NCBI GenBank assembly: GCA_033807775.1
Contig: CM066317.1
Location: forward strand, 33,173,870-33,237,869
Direction of reading: 5' to 3'
DNA: 64,000 nucleotides
Source of the DNA: Saussurea involucrata
Taxonomy: Eukaryota; Streptophyta; Magnoliopsida; Asterales; Asteraceae
In this document: piece by piece, positions 11,276 through 20,260 of the stretch
Numbering within the stretch: position 1 is the first letter of the stretch
Layout: each line of letters opens with the position of its first letter
The notes under the pieces: generated by a model
Database searches by the model: none
What the model saw: the letters and a program-made list of their open reading frames with translations, nothing else
What the model was told of the DNA's origin: nothing
Made by a program: the position numbers and the translations under genes

Positions 11276-12311
11276 TGTGCTGTAACACCCCATATTTCTT
11301 TTGTGGCCTTTTTGGATAAATAAAGACTTTTGGGGAGTCCATTGTGTTGGTTTTGAAAATTCTGTGGCAAATGTGTGAAGAGGAAAAGTAAGCTAAATAA
11401 AACCCTCCAAAAACCCTCATTTGGTTCATTTCTGGCGGCTGAGAAGTATTGGAGAGGAGAAGGAGCTCAAGAATTCCTCCATTGAAGGTTTGGGGAGGTG
11501 ATTAAGCTAGAGATTGAAGGTTTTGGCTGCAAAGGTAAACTCTCATCTTCATCTCTTTAATTTGTCTTAGATTTGGGGCTTAGATATGTGTTTCCAGATT
11601 CAATCTCTTCTTCTCTTATTGTATTGATGATAGAACCAATTGGAAGGGTGGGTTGGAGAAATCCCTTGAGGAGTTTGTGGGCTCTTGGTGATATTCCACC
11701 TTTCCAATGGAGATTGTAGATTTTGTCCTTCCTTTTGGGTTTTATGACTGAAATATTGGTTTGGGAGAGCTAGAGCTGATTTGGGAATGTTTGAGGATGA
11801 GAAATCTTTGGATTTGGGAAGAAATCTCGTGCAGGAAAAACTGTGTCCAGAGGCCCGCGCCGATGGACTGGCGCCAGCATCGGCGCCAGGCTCTGTTTCA
11901 TATTTTTTCGTTTTTGCTTCGTTGGTCGTTTGGGCTTGGGTTCGAGGTTTGGTTTAGGGGATTGTCTTAGGACAGTATGGGGAAATGTTTTAGAACATAA
12001 TGGGGAGTCTAATACCTCATTTGTTAAACCCAATTCAGGTGATCGTTTGGCGATTAAGTGAGCTTCGAGTAGGGTGTCTTTTAGCCGAGTACCAGGTGAG
12101 TTCCCTGATGCATTATTTCTATCTTTTAAAATGAATTGCGAAGAATTGATATGACTGAAAATGAGTTTACTTGATCATCATGAATCTTATGTTTTCTCAT
12201 GCATGAAAAGTGTTATTTTACAAGTGGAAGGAGGATATTCCTCGAGTAAGTTTTAAAGCATGTTTTAAATGTTTATGTTTGTGGTAGAGTCGGGTTACAC
12301 AGTGGAGGACC

Positions 12312-12463
12312 CCCGAGTTGCCGTCCCTGGCTTTGTAAGGTGATGAGTTGCCGTCCCTGGCTTTGTAAGGTGATGAGTTGCCGTCCCTGGCTTTGTAAGG
12401 TGATGAGTTGCCGTCCCTGGCTTTGTAAGGTGATGAGTTGCCGTGCCTGGCTTTGTAAGGTGT
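12312..12463 (+). repeat. 30-bp tandem repeat x5 in LTR
   Basis: The unit GAGTTGCCGTCCCTGGCTTT plus GTAAGGTGAT is repeated five times. The last copy has CGTGCC for CGTCCC. The same five copies with the same variant are present in the 3' LTR (about 18962-19110), so the array predates this insertion. Confidence 0.95.
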
Positions 12464-12580
12464 TATTGGTCCGTACCACTGTGTATACCCTTGTTTGAGC
12501 TCAAACTTGTTAAGTGTTATTTGCATGGAAAAGTGTTTTTCTTTAAATGTTTTGTGGCTACGCTTTAGGAGGGAATTCAC

Positions 12581-12596
12581 TAGACCTTATGGTCTA
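12581..12596 (+). other. conserved LTR hairpin upstream of splice acceptor
   Basis: TAGACC-TTAT-GGTCTA forms a perfect 6-bp stem 34 bases before the TTTTCAG acceptor. Equivalent hairpins with altered stem or loop bases occur in the Tek2, Gyp3 and Tek4 LTRs (see findings). Confidence 0.6.
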
Positions 12597-12854
12597 ACCC
12601 TCGCTTTCAAAACTTTAAAACCATTTTCAGGAAAGGGCGGCTTAGGTACTTCGTCCAAGGGTAAAGAGAAGGCTTGAGGTGAAGGTGCGAGGTTAAAGAC
12701 CGTCAAGTCTCAGTTTTTGTCTAGTTAACATCTCGGTTGTATTTGCTTGTGGACCTTAATCAATGTATTTTACATTGGAGTTTATGATGTAATTGGGACC
12801 CTTTTTGGGCTTTTGGCTTTATTATTATGTTATAAGATTTTGGGTTGTTACAAA

Positions 12855-12867
12855 TGGTATCAGAGCC
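12855..12867 (+). other. Tek1 primer-binding site, tRNA-iMet
   Basis: TGGTATCAGAGCC lies two bases after the 5' LTR and is complementary to the 3' end of plant initiator-Met tRNA. Confidence 0.95.
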
Positions 12868-13131
12868 GTAGTTTAAGGGATTTAGGTGACCGATTGGGCC
12901 TAGACTTAAACTTTGGAGTAGGGACACAACCGAGATATAGGATGACCATAGGAGGAGACATAAGCGGTTTAAGTGGAATGGGGTGTCGAGGATCATCATG
13001 TGAGGTAAATTGGGAATTATACCTGGCCAATATAATTTCGAATTTACAGGCACGTGGGGATACTTGAATTACCTCAAGAGAGTGATACTGGTATTAAGTG
13101 TTTGTTTTATGTGTTTTGTATCAGTTTCGTC

Positions 13132-16100
13132 ATGACTGGAAGGTCGACAAGGAGCAGGTCTGTGCCGAGTGTGAGAATGGTTCCATCGGAGGAGGTTCAA
13201 GTGGACGAACCCGTGGTTCCCCCGAGGGCGCCGGCTGCCCGGGGTAGAGGAAGAGGTCGTGGAAGGGGGCGTGAGACCATTCCACGTAGAGCTACTACCA
13301 ATGTGGAGGGTACTCGCCCAAAGAAGAAAACTCCGGCTGCTCGTCGAACTAAGAGTGTTGAGGCACCGTCCGATCGGGAAAAGTCTCATCGAGAGGGCTC
13401 GGCAGCGGAGAATCGCGCCTTTGTGACTCAAGAGGCCTTCGCCACCGAAATGTTGAAGCTACAGGAAAAGTTAGACCGGTGGATGAGTCATCATGATGTT
13501 TCGGCAGCGGGAAGTAAAGAGAACAGTGAGAGTAAGGCAGTCACCGAATTGTCTAGTCCGCTTCCCACGGAAGTTGGTAGCCACAAACAATCCACGACGC
13601 TAGTAGTGAACGAGTCGGCAGCTAGAGGATGTAGTCACAAAGCATTCTCATCTTGCAAACCTCCTACCTTTCAGGGAGAATGCGACCCGGTACTAGCCAT
13701 AAAGTGGGTTCGAGAAATGGAGTTGGTCTTTGACATTTGTAAGTGTGCCGAAGAGGACAAGGTGATCTACGCCCTGTCTATGTTGAAGTCGGAGGCCATC
13801 TTTTGGTGGGATGCCGAAACCGGGGGTTTGGGGTCGTCGGTGGCCAAGACCATGAAATGGGAGGAATTCGTGAGGAGATTCAAGGCTCAGTTTTGCCCTC
13901 TAGCGGCGATTAAGAAGTTGGAAGAGGAGTTCTTGAACCTAGCTCAAGGGGACTCGACCGTGAGAGAGTACACTTCCAAGTTCATTGAGAAAGCTCGTTT
14001 TGCGGAGTTGTATGTCCCAACCGAGGAGCGTCGAGTAGAAAGGTACCTCTATGGATTGAAGGGTAGTATTCGGGAATTGGTAATGGCGAGAAATCCTAGC
14101 ACTTTCCAAGCGGCTATAAATGCGGCCGAGTTAGTGGAAAGGGAAAAAGACCGTCAGCAATCTGAGAGGGCCGGGGAGAAGAGGAAATGGGATGGACCGG
14201 GAAATGATGCTCGGAAAGGGAAAGTTTCTAGGCCGGAGTCGCGTGGGAATCGGAGTTTTGGTAGCAAGCCATGTGGCAAGTGTAATCGGATGCATAAAGG
14301 AGAGTGTAGGGCGGACTCGGGGTCGTGTTTTCATTGTGGGCTGCCGGGTCACATGTCAAGGGATTGCCCGCAGAAACCGGGTTGTTTCCAGGGTGGGTCA
14401 TTGGATCATAAACGGTATAACTGTCCCAAGCTTAGGAGAGGAGGATCGGATCAATTTGGGAATCGCCAGGGGCTGCAAGGGGCGGAGAAGAGGGAAGAAC
14501 CGGCACGCGCGAAGGGTCGTGCATTTCGTATGACAGCGGATGAGGCGGAGGAAACTCCGGATGTCGTGACAGGTACCTTTTTGGTGAACTCTTTATGTGC
14601 CAATGTGTTATTTGATTCGGGGGCGAATCGCTCCTTTGTATCTCCTGCTTTCATGAAACGTTTGGGGGTGAGGCCTAAGCGTTTGGGTAGTGCCATAGAA
14701 GTGGAGACCGCCGATGACAACGTGGTGCTAGTTAGTAGTGTGGTGGAAGGGTGTTGTATAGACATAGAAGGGAGTTTGATACCGATAAGTTTGTACCCTA
14801 TGCCGATGGGAGGGTTTGATGTAGTGTTGGGAATGGATTGGCTGGCTAAAAATAATGCTACCATCGTTTGCAACAAAAAGTTGATTCGTGTGCAATTGCC
14901 GGGTAAGGGAATGGTAGTGATTTATGGGAACCGTCGAGATAGGAAGTCTAACCTTATTTCCTTGGTTAAGGCTACTAAATGTCTAAGGAAGGGATGTCAG
15001 AGTTACCTAGCTTATGTGGTGGATGCTAAGAAAGAAAAGCGCGAAGTAAGAGATGTACCAATAGTGGGTGAATACCCGGAGGTGTTTCCGGACGATTTGT
15101 GCGAACTACCGCCGGACCGCCAAATCGAGTTCCGAATCGACCTGGTGCCAGGAGCCACACCAATAGCTCGTGCACCATATCGATTGGCACCCTCCGAGAT
15201 GAAGGAGATGATGACCCAACTCCAAGAGTTGCTAGACAAGGGGTTCGTGAGACCGAGTACCTCGTCGTGGGGTGCGTCGGTGCTTTTTGTGAAGAAGAAG
15301 GATGGGACTATGAGGATGTGTATCGATTACCGCGAACTCAACAAAGTTACGGACAAGAACAAGTATCCGCTCCCCAGGATTGACGACTTGTTCGACCAGT
15401 TGCAAGGAGCTAGCTACTTTTCAAAGATAGATCTGAGATCGGGGTACCACCAACTCAAGGTACGAGGAGAAGATATTCCAAGGACGACTTTTCGAACCCG
15501 ATACGGTCATTACGAGTTTTTAGTGATGCCGTTCGGATTAACGAATGCCCCCGCCGCGTTCATGGATTTGATGAATAGGGTGTGTCAACCCTATTTAGAT
15601 AAATTCGTGATCGTCTTCATAGATGATATTCTCGTCTACTCGAAGTCGGAGAGAGAGCATAGGGAGCATTTGAGAGCTGTGCTGGAATTGTTAAAGCGGG
15701 AGAAACTCTATGCCAAATTTTCGAAGTGCGAATTCTGGCTTCGAGAGGTGCAGTTCTTGGGACATGTGGTGACCCAGAGTGGAATCAAGGTGGACCCGGC
15801 AAAGGTAGAAGCCATCAAGAACTGGGAACCGCCCAGAACGCCGTCCGAAGTCCGTAGTTTCCTTGGGTTAGCGGGGTATTATCGGAAGTTCATCAAAGAC
15901 TTCTCGAAAATTGCTACTCCGTTGACTTCTTTGACCAAGAAGAGCACCAAGTTCAATTGGACCGAAGGGCAAGAAGAAGCCTTCCAAAGGTTAAAAGAAA
16001 TGTTGAGCGAGGCTCCGATTCTAACCTTACCCGAAGGAACGGAAGACTTCGTGGTGTACAGCGACGCCTCTAAATTGGGCTTGGGGTGTGTCTTGATGCA

Positions 16101-17613
16101 GCGTGGTAAAGTGATCGCTTATGCGTCCCGTCAATTGAAGGAGCATGAGAAGCGATACCCCACCCATGATTTAGAACTGGCGGCCGTTGTTTTCGCCTTA
16201 AAGATTTGGAGGCACTATTTGTATGGGACGAGGTGTAAGATCTTCACCGATCACAAAAGCCTTCGTCACATCTTCGATCAGAAAGAGCTAAACACGAGGC
16301 AACGCCGGTGGATGGAATTGTTGTCAGACTACGATTGCGAGATTGAGTACCATCCCGGAAAAGCTAATGTAGTGGCGGACGCCTTGAGCCGTAAAGAAAG
16401 AGGAGAAGCCTCGAAGATCATAGCCTTAAGGGCTGAGGTCACATTTAATCTGCTGGGTGAAATAAAGAAATGGCAAGGGGAAGCTTCTGCGGTTGAGAAC
16501 CTCAAGAAAGAGCGGATGGTGGGAAACGTGAACTCCCTAGTAGAAGATAGCCGAGGACTGAAATGCCTCAACGGTCGAGTATGGGTTCCGAAGTTGGGGA
16601 ACGTGAGGAAGTTGATACTAGAGGAGGCTCACAGGTCAAAGTACTCCATCCATCCAGGGACGAACAAGATGTTTGGTGATTTGCGGCAAGACTATTGGTG
16701 GCCGGGTATGAAGAAGGATATAGCTTACTTCGTGGAAAGGTGTGACACTTGTCTAAGGGTGAAGGTAGAGCACCAACGACCGTACGGAAAACTCCAACCC
16801 TTGGATATTCCGGTATGGAAGTGGGATCAAATTGCGATGGATTTCGTGACAAAGTTTCCTAGAACTCCAAAGGGCTTCGATGCCATTTGGGTAATTATAG
16901 ATCGACTCACCAAGTCGGCGCATTTCCTTCCAATAAAGGAATCATACCCGATGGAGAAATTGGCAAAGTTGTACATCGACGAGATAGTGACTCGTCATGG
17001 GGTGCCATCGTCAATAGTCTCAGATCGTGATAGTCGATTCACGTCGACTTTTTGGAGGAGCTTTCAACGAGAAATGGGGTCTCAAATCAAGATGAGCACC
17101 GCATATCATCCGCAGACTGATGGCCAGAGTGAGCGGACCATCCAGACCCTGGAAGACATGTTGAGGGCTTGCGCTTTAGATTTTCAGGGTTCGTGGGAGA
17201 ACCACCTACCGTTGATCGAGTTTGCGTATAACAATAGTTATCATGCAAGCATTAAAGCCGCTCCTTACGAGATACTCTACGGTAGGAAGTGTCGGACGCC
17301 CCTTTGTTGGAACGAGGTCGGAGAGAAACAACTGGCTGGACCCGAAATAGTACAGTTGACGGCCGACAAGATCGACCAGGTTAGGGAAAGGCTGAAGGTT
17401 GCCCGTGACCGACAGAAGAGTTATGCCGACAAGAGGCGTAAGGATATCGAGTTCCAAGTTGGGGATAGGGTAATGCTAAAAGTATCCCCTTGGAAAGGAG
17501 TAATCAGATTCGGGAAGAGGGGAAAGTTGAGCCCCAGCTATATAGGACCGTTCAAGATCATTGAGCGCGTCGGAGAAGTAGCTTATAAGTTGGAATTTCC
17601 AGTAGAATTGTAA
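13132..17613 (+). CDS. Tek1 gag-pol polyprotein, stopped before chromodomain
   Basis: Retrotransposon polyprotein of 1493 residues from ATG 13132; the frame is open upstream to 13054 but that part resembles leader. Order: Arg/Gly-rich N-terminus (about 40-60); gag core (about 175-350); a CX2CX3HX3C finger and a CX2CX4HX4C knuckle (CFHC about 399); a second knuckle reading CFQG, so its second Cys is lost; protease DSGA (about 495); RT with FIDD (about 829-832); RNase H with YSDAS (about 977); integrase HHCC zinc region and DDE core (about D1236, D1297, E1334, spacing 36). The catalytic motifs look intact. TAA at 17611-17613 cuts off the C-terminal 97 codons, which remain in frame, so integrase would lack its chromodomain. 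Read-through would give about 1590 residues, a normal Tekay length. Confidence 0.95.
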   Translation: MTGRSTRSRSVPSVRMVPSEEVQVDEPVVPPRAPAARGRGRGRGRGRETIPRRATTNVEGTRPKKKTPAARRTKSVEAPSDREKSHREGSAAENRAFVTQEAFATEMLKLQEKLDRWMSHHDVSAAGSKENSESKAVTELSSPLPTEVGSHKQSTTLVVNESAARGCSHKAFSSCKPPTFQGECDPVLAIKWVREMELVFDICKCAEEDKVIYALSMLKSEAIFWWDAETGGLGSSVAKTMKWEEFVRRFKAQFCPLAAIKKLEEEFLNLAQGDSTVREYTSKFIEKARFAELYVPTEERRVERYLYGLKGSIRELVMARNPSTFQAAINAAELVEREKDRQQSERAGEKRKWDGPGNDARKGKVSRPESRGNRSFGSKPCGKCNRMHKGECRADSGSCFHCGLPGHMSRDCPQKPGCFQGGSLDHKRYNCPKLRRGGSDQFGNRQGLQGAEKREEPARAKGRAFRMTADEAEETPDVVTGTFLVNSLCANVLFDSGANRSFVSPAFMKRLGVRPKRLGSAIEVETADDNVVLVSSVVEGCCIDIEGSLIPISLYPMPMGGFDVVLGMDWLAKNNATIVCNKKLIRVQLPGKGMVVIYGNRRDRKSNLISLVKATKCLRKGCQSYLAYVVDAKKEKREVRDVPIVGEYPEVFPDDLCELPPDRQIEFRIDLVPGATPIARAPYRLAPSEMKEMMTQLQELLDKGFVRPSTSSWGASVLFVKKKDGTMRMCIDYRELNKVTDKNKYPLPRIDDLFDQLQGASYFSKIDLRSGYHQLKVRGEDIPRTTFRTRYGHYEFLVMPFGLTNAPAAFMDLMNRVCQPYLDKFVIVFIDDILVYSKSEREHREHLRAVLELLKREKLYAKFSKCEFWLREVQFLGHVVTQSGIKVDPAKVEAIKNWEPPRTPSEVRSFLGLAGYYRKFIKDFSKIATPLTSLTKKSTKFNWTEGQEEAFQRLKEMLSEAPILTLPEGTEDFVVYSDASKLGLGCVLMQRGKVIAYASRQLKEHEKRYPTHDLELAAVVFALKIWRHYLYGTRCKIFTDHKSLRHIFDQKELNTRQRRWMELLSDYDCEIEYHPGKANVVADALSRKERGEASKIIALRAEVTFNLLGEIKKWQGEASAVENLKKERMVGNVNSLVEDSRGLKCLNGRVWVPKLGNVRKLILEEAHRSKYSIHPGTNKMFGDLRQDYWWPGMKKDIAYFVERCDTCLRVKVEHQRPYGKLQPLDIPVWKWDQIAMDFVTKFPRTPKGFDAIWVIIDRLTKSAHFLPIKESYPMEKLAKLYIDEIVTRHGVPSSIVSDRDSRFTSTFWRSFQREMGSQIKMSTAYHPQTDGQSERTIQTLEDMLRACALDFQGSWENHLPLIEFAYNNSYHASIKAAPYEILYGRKCRTPLCWNEVGEKQLAGPEIVQLTADKIDQVRERLKVARDRQKSYADKRRKDIEFQVGDRVMLKVSPWKGVIRFGKRGKLSPSYIGPFKIIERVGEVAYKLEFPVEL

Positions 17614-17904
17614 AGAATTCATAATACCTTTCACGTGTCGAATCTGAGGAAATGCTTGGCGGAAGTCGAAATGGCAATACCCCTGCACGAAGTCCAGATT
17701 GATGAGAAATTGAACTTTGTGGAGGAGCCCGAAGCTATCACCGACCGTAAGGTTCGAAGAACAAGGAACAAAGAGATTAGTCTAGTCAAAGTGTTGTGGC
17801 GTTTCCACAAAGGGGGTGAGGCACCATGGGAAACTGAGACCGATATGAGGGCCAGATATCCGCACCTTTTCAGTGATGAGATTCCGGGGACGGAATCCTG
17901 TTAA
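17614..17904 (+). pseudogene. Tek1 integrase C-terminus and chromodomain, after stop codon
   Basis: In frame with gag-pol beyond the TAA. It begins RIHNTFHVSNLRKCL and carries the chromodomain-like core (DRKVRRTRNKEISLVKVLW, then GGEAPWETE) typical of Tekay integrases. In known chromoviruses this domain directs integration to chromatin marks. The homologous Tek2 sequence reads ELRGIHNTFH, so the stop replaces Arg: CGA became TAA and the next codon GGA became AGA. No good start codon precedes it, so it is probably expressed only by read-through, if at all. Confidence 0.85.
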
Positions 17905-17915
17905 GGGGGAGGTGA
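17903..17915 (+). other. Tek1 polypurine tract
   Basis: AAGGGGGAGGTGA directly precedes the 3' LTR and is the expected primer for plus-strand DNA synthesis. Confidence 0.85.
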
Positions 17916-19499
17916 TGTAACACCCCATATTTCTTTTGTGGCCTTTTTGGATAAATAAAGACTTTTGGGGAGTCCATTGTGTTGGTTTTGAAAATTCTGT
18001 GGCAAATGTGTGAAGAGGAAAAGTAAGCTAAATAAAACCCTCCAAAAACCCTCATTTGGTTCATTTCTGGCGGCTGAGAAGTATTGGAGAGGAGGAGGAG
18101 CTCAAGAATTCCTCCATTGAAGGTTTGGGGAGGTGATTAAGCTAGAGATTGAAGGTTTTGGCTGCAAAGGTAAACTCTCATCTTCATCTCTTTAATTTGT
18201 CTTAGATTTGGGGCTTAGATATGTGTTTCCAGATTCAATCTCTTCTTCTCTTATTGTATTGATGATAGAACCAATTGGAAGGGTGGGTTGGAGAAATCCC
18301 TTGAGGAGTTTGTGGGCTCTTGGTGATATTCCACCTTTCCAATGGAGATTGTAGATTTTGTCCTTCCTTTTGGGTTTTATGACTGAAATATTGGTTTGGG
18401 AGAGCTAGAGCTGATTTGGGAATGTTTGAGGATGAGAAATCTTTGGATTTGGGAAGAAATCTCGTGCAGGAAAAACTGTGTCCAGAGGCCCGCGCCGATG
18501 GCCGCGCCGATGGACTGGCGCCAGCATCGGCGCCAGGCTCTGTTTCATATTTTTTCGTTTTTGCTTCGTTGGTCGTTTGGGCTTGGGTTCGAGGTTTGGT
18601 TTAGGGGATTGTCTTAGGACAGTATGGGGAAATGTTTTAGAACATAATGGGGAGTCTAATACCTCATTTGTTAAACCCAATTCAGGGGATCGTTTGGCGA
18701 TTAAGTGAGCTTCGAGTAGGGTGTCTTTTAGCCGAGTACCAGGTGAGTTCCCTGATGCATTATTTCTATCTTTTAAAATGAATTGCGAAGAATTGATATG
18801 ACTGAAAATGAGTTTACTTGATCATCATGAATCTTATGTTTTCTCATGCATGAAAAGTGTTATTTTACAAGTGGAAGGAGGATATTCCTCGAGTAAGTTT
18901 TAAAGCATGTTTTAAATGTTTATGTTTGTGGTAGAGTCGGGTTACACAGTGGAGGACCCCCGAGTTGCCGTCCCTGGCTTTGTAAGGTGATGAGTTGCCG
19001 TCCCTGGCTTTGTAAGGTGATGAGTTGCCGTCCCTGGCTTTGTAAGGTGATGAGTTGCCGTCCCTGGCTTTGTAAGGTGATGAGTTGCCGTGCCTGGCTT
19101 TGTAAGGTGTTATTGGTCCGTACCACTGTGTATACCCTTGTTTGAGCTCAAACTTGTTAAGTGTTATTTGCATGGAAAAGTGTTTTTCTTTAAATGTTTT
19201 GTGGCTACGCTTTAGGAGGGAATTCACTAGACCTTATGGTCTAACCCTCGCTTTCAAAACTTTAAAACCATTTTCAGGAAAGGGCGGCTTAGGTACTTCG
19301 TCCAAGGGTAAAGAGAAGGCTTGAGGTGAAGGTGCGAGGTTAAAGACCGTCAAGTCTCAGTTTTTGTCTAGTTAACATCTCGGTTGTATTTGCTTGTGGA
19401 CCTTAATCAATGTATTTTACATTGGAGTTTATGATGTAATTGGGACCCTTTTTGGGATTTTGGCTTTATTATTATGTTATAAGATTTTGGGTTGTTACA
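17916..19499 (+). repeat. Tek1 3' LTR (1584 bp)
   Basis: Identical to the 5' LTR apart from three substitutions and one 12-bp tandem duplication in the GCGCCGATGG region near 18495-18510. It holds the same tandem array, hairpin (19228-19243) and terminal small-ORF exon (19278-19324). Confidence 0.95.
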
Positions 19500-19504
19500 T
19501 GTGC

Positions 19505-20202
19505 ATACATATTCATAAAGAATAAAACCAAGTCTCGGTTGTGAATCGGAAAACAAAAGAGAGTGCGTCATGTGTTCACACCTTCACGAGTCATTCATAT
19601 ATTATTCATCATGAATAATGTATCATTCAGGAAGAATATTAATACAACATTCAAGGTGAATAATACATGATTCATGTTTAATAATACATGAATCAGGAAT
19701 TCGTGTATTATTCATCCTGAATGTTGTATTATTCATTTTGAATACTGTGTTATTCGTCATGAATAGTGAATGAACGTTCCCCTTTGTTATTCATACTGAA
19801 TATGGACAGCAGGAAACGTGCATACATATTCATACTGAATATAACACATACATAGCATTTCACGTAAAAACGGTTAAAATGAAGAAAAAACTATATCGAG
19901 ATGGATGTCATATCGAAGAGCACGAAATTCTCTTTTTTTTATGTAATTTGTTTGATTAAAATATTATTAATTTTTAAGATAATTTATTTTAAACTTTAAG
20001 GAGGTAAAAGTTTTTTAATTAAAAAAGAAAATAAAAAGTCAAAGATGGTAGGCGTTGATTCAAATTTCCATATTTGTCCCTAATCATTTCTCAATTGATT
20101 TCTTTAAGTTTTAACCATTGATTAGTTTTCCAAATCTTGATCAATGGTTGTGACTTGTCCTCATGTTCACAATTGAATTTGAGTTCACATTTGAACTCAC
20201 CC

Positions 20203-20205
<3 letters not shown>
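19505..20205. mobile_element. FB-1 foldback element, second central unit and right arm
   Basis: 19527-19822 repeats the inner unit at about 11000-11275 in direct orientation (GAAAGAGAGTGCG then many ATTCATCATGAAT words). 19815-20205 is the inverted arm pairing with 10461-10860. The right border is a (TA)n(GA)n tract. Confidence 0.65.
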
Positions 20206-20251
<46 letters not shown>

Positions 20252-20260
20252 GGGAGAGAG
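20206..20260. repeat. (TA)n(GA)n microsatellite
   Basis: TA repeats pass into GA repeats between FB-1 and the next MITE. Confidence 0.9.

Larger units (their letters stand above)
11281..12852 (+). repeat. Tek1 5' LTR (1572 bp)
   Basis: It begins TGTAACACCCC and ends GGTTGTTACA. Candidate splice signals lie inside: donor CAAAG/GTAAAC at 11535, acceptor AATTCAG at 12038, donor ACCAG/GTGAGTT at 12095 and acceptor TTTTCAG at 12630. These match the layout in the Tek4 LTR. The third exon (12631-12677) encodes an ending SSKGKEKA-stop. In Tek1 the second exon carries an in-frame TGA and no upstream ATG is evident, so the small ORF looks dead here. A five-copy 30-bp tandem array lies at 12312-12463. 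Confidence 0.95.
11281..19499 (+). mobile_element. Tek1, near-intact Ty3/gypsy Tekay chromovirus
   Basis: An 8219-bp element with LTRs at 11281-12852 and 17916-19499, tRNA-iMet primer site, gag-pol ORF with a separate chromodomain remainder, and polypurine tract. It is bounded by the 5-bp target-site duplication TGTGC (11276-11280 and 19500-19504). By hand the LTRs differ at three positions plus a 12-bp tandem duplication (GATGGCCGCGCC-type) in the 3' LTR, so the insertion is recent. The C-terminal chromodomain and the order protease, RT, RNase H, integrase place it in the chromovirus/Tekay (Del) clade. It inserted into the centre of FB-1. Confidence 0.95.

Noticed and set aside
12218..12580. 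120-codon minus-strand ORF in the Tek1 LTR, repeated at 18865-19227
   Set aside because: It is created by the 30-bp tandem array and lies antisense inside the LTR; no support for expression.
12853..13131. Extension of gag-pol upstream to 13054
   Set aside because: The frame is open but begins with GTG. The ATG at 13132 starts the TGRSTRSRS gag sequence, and the homologous position in Tek2 aligns there.
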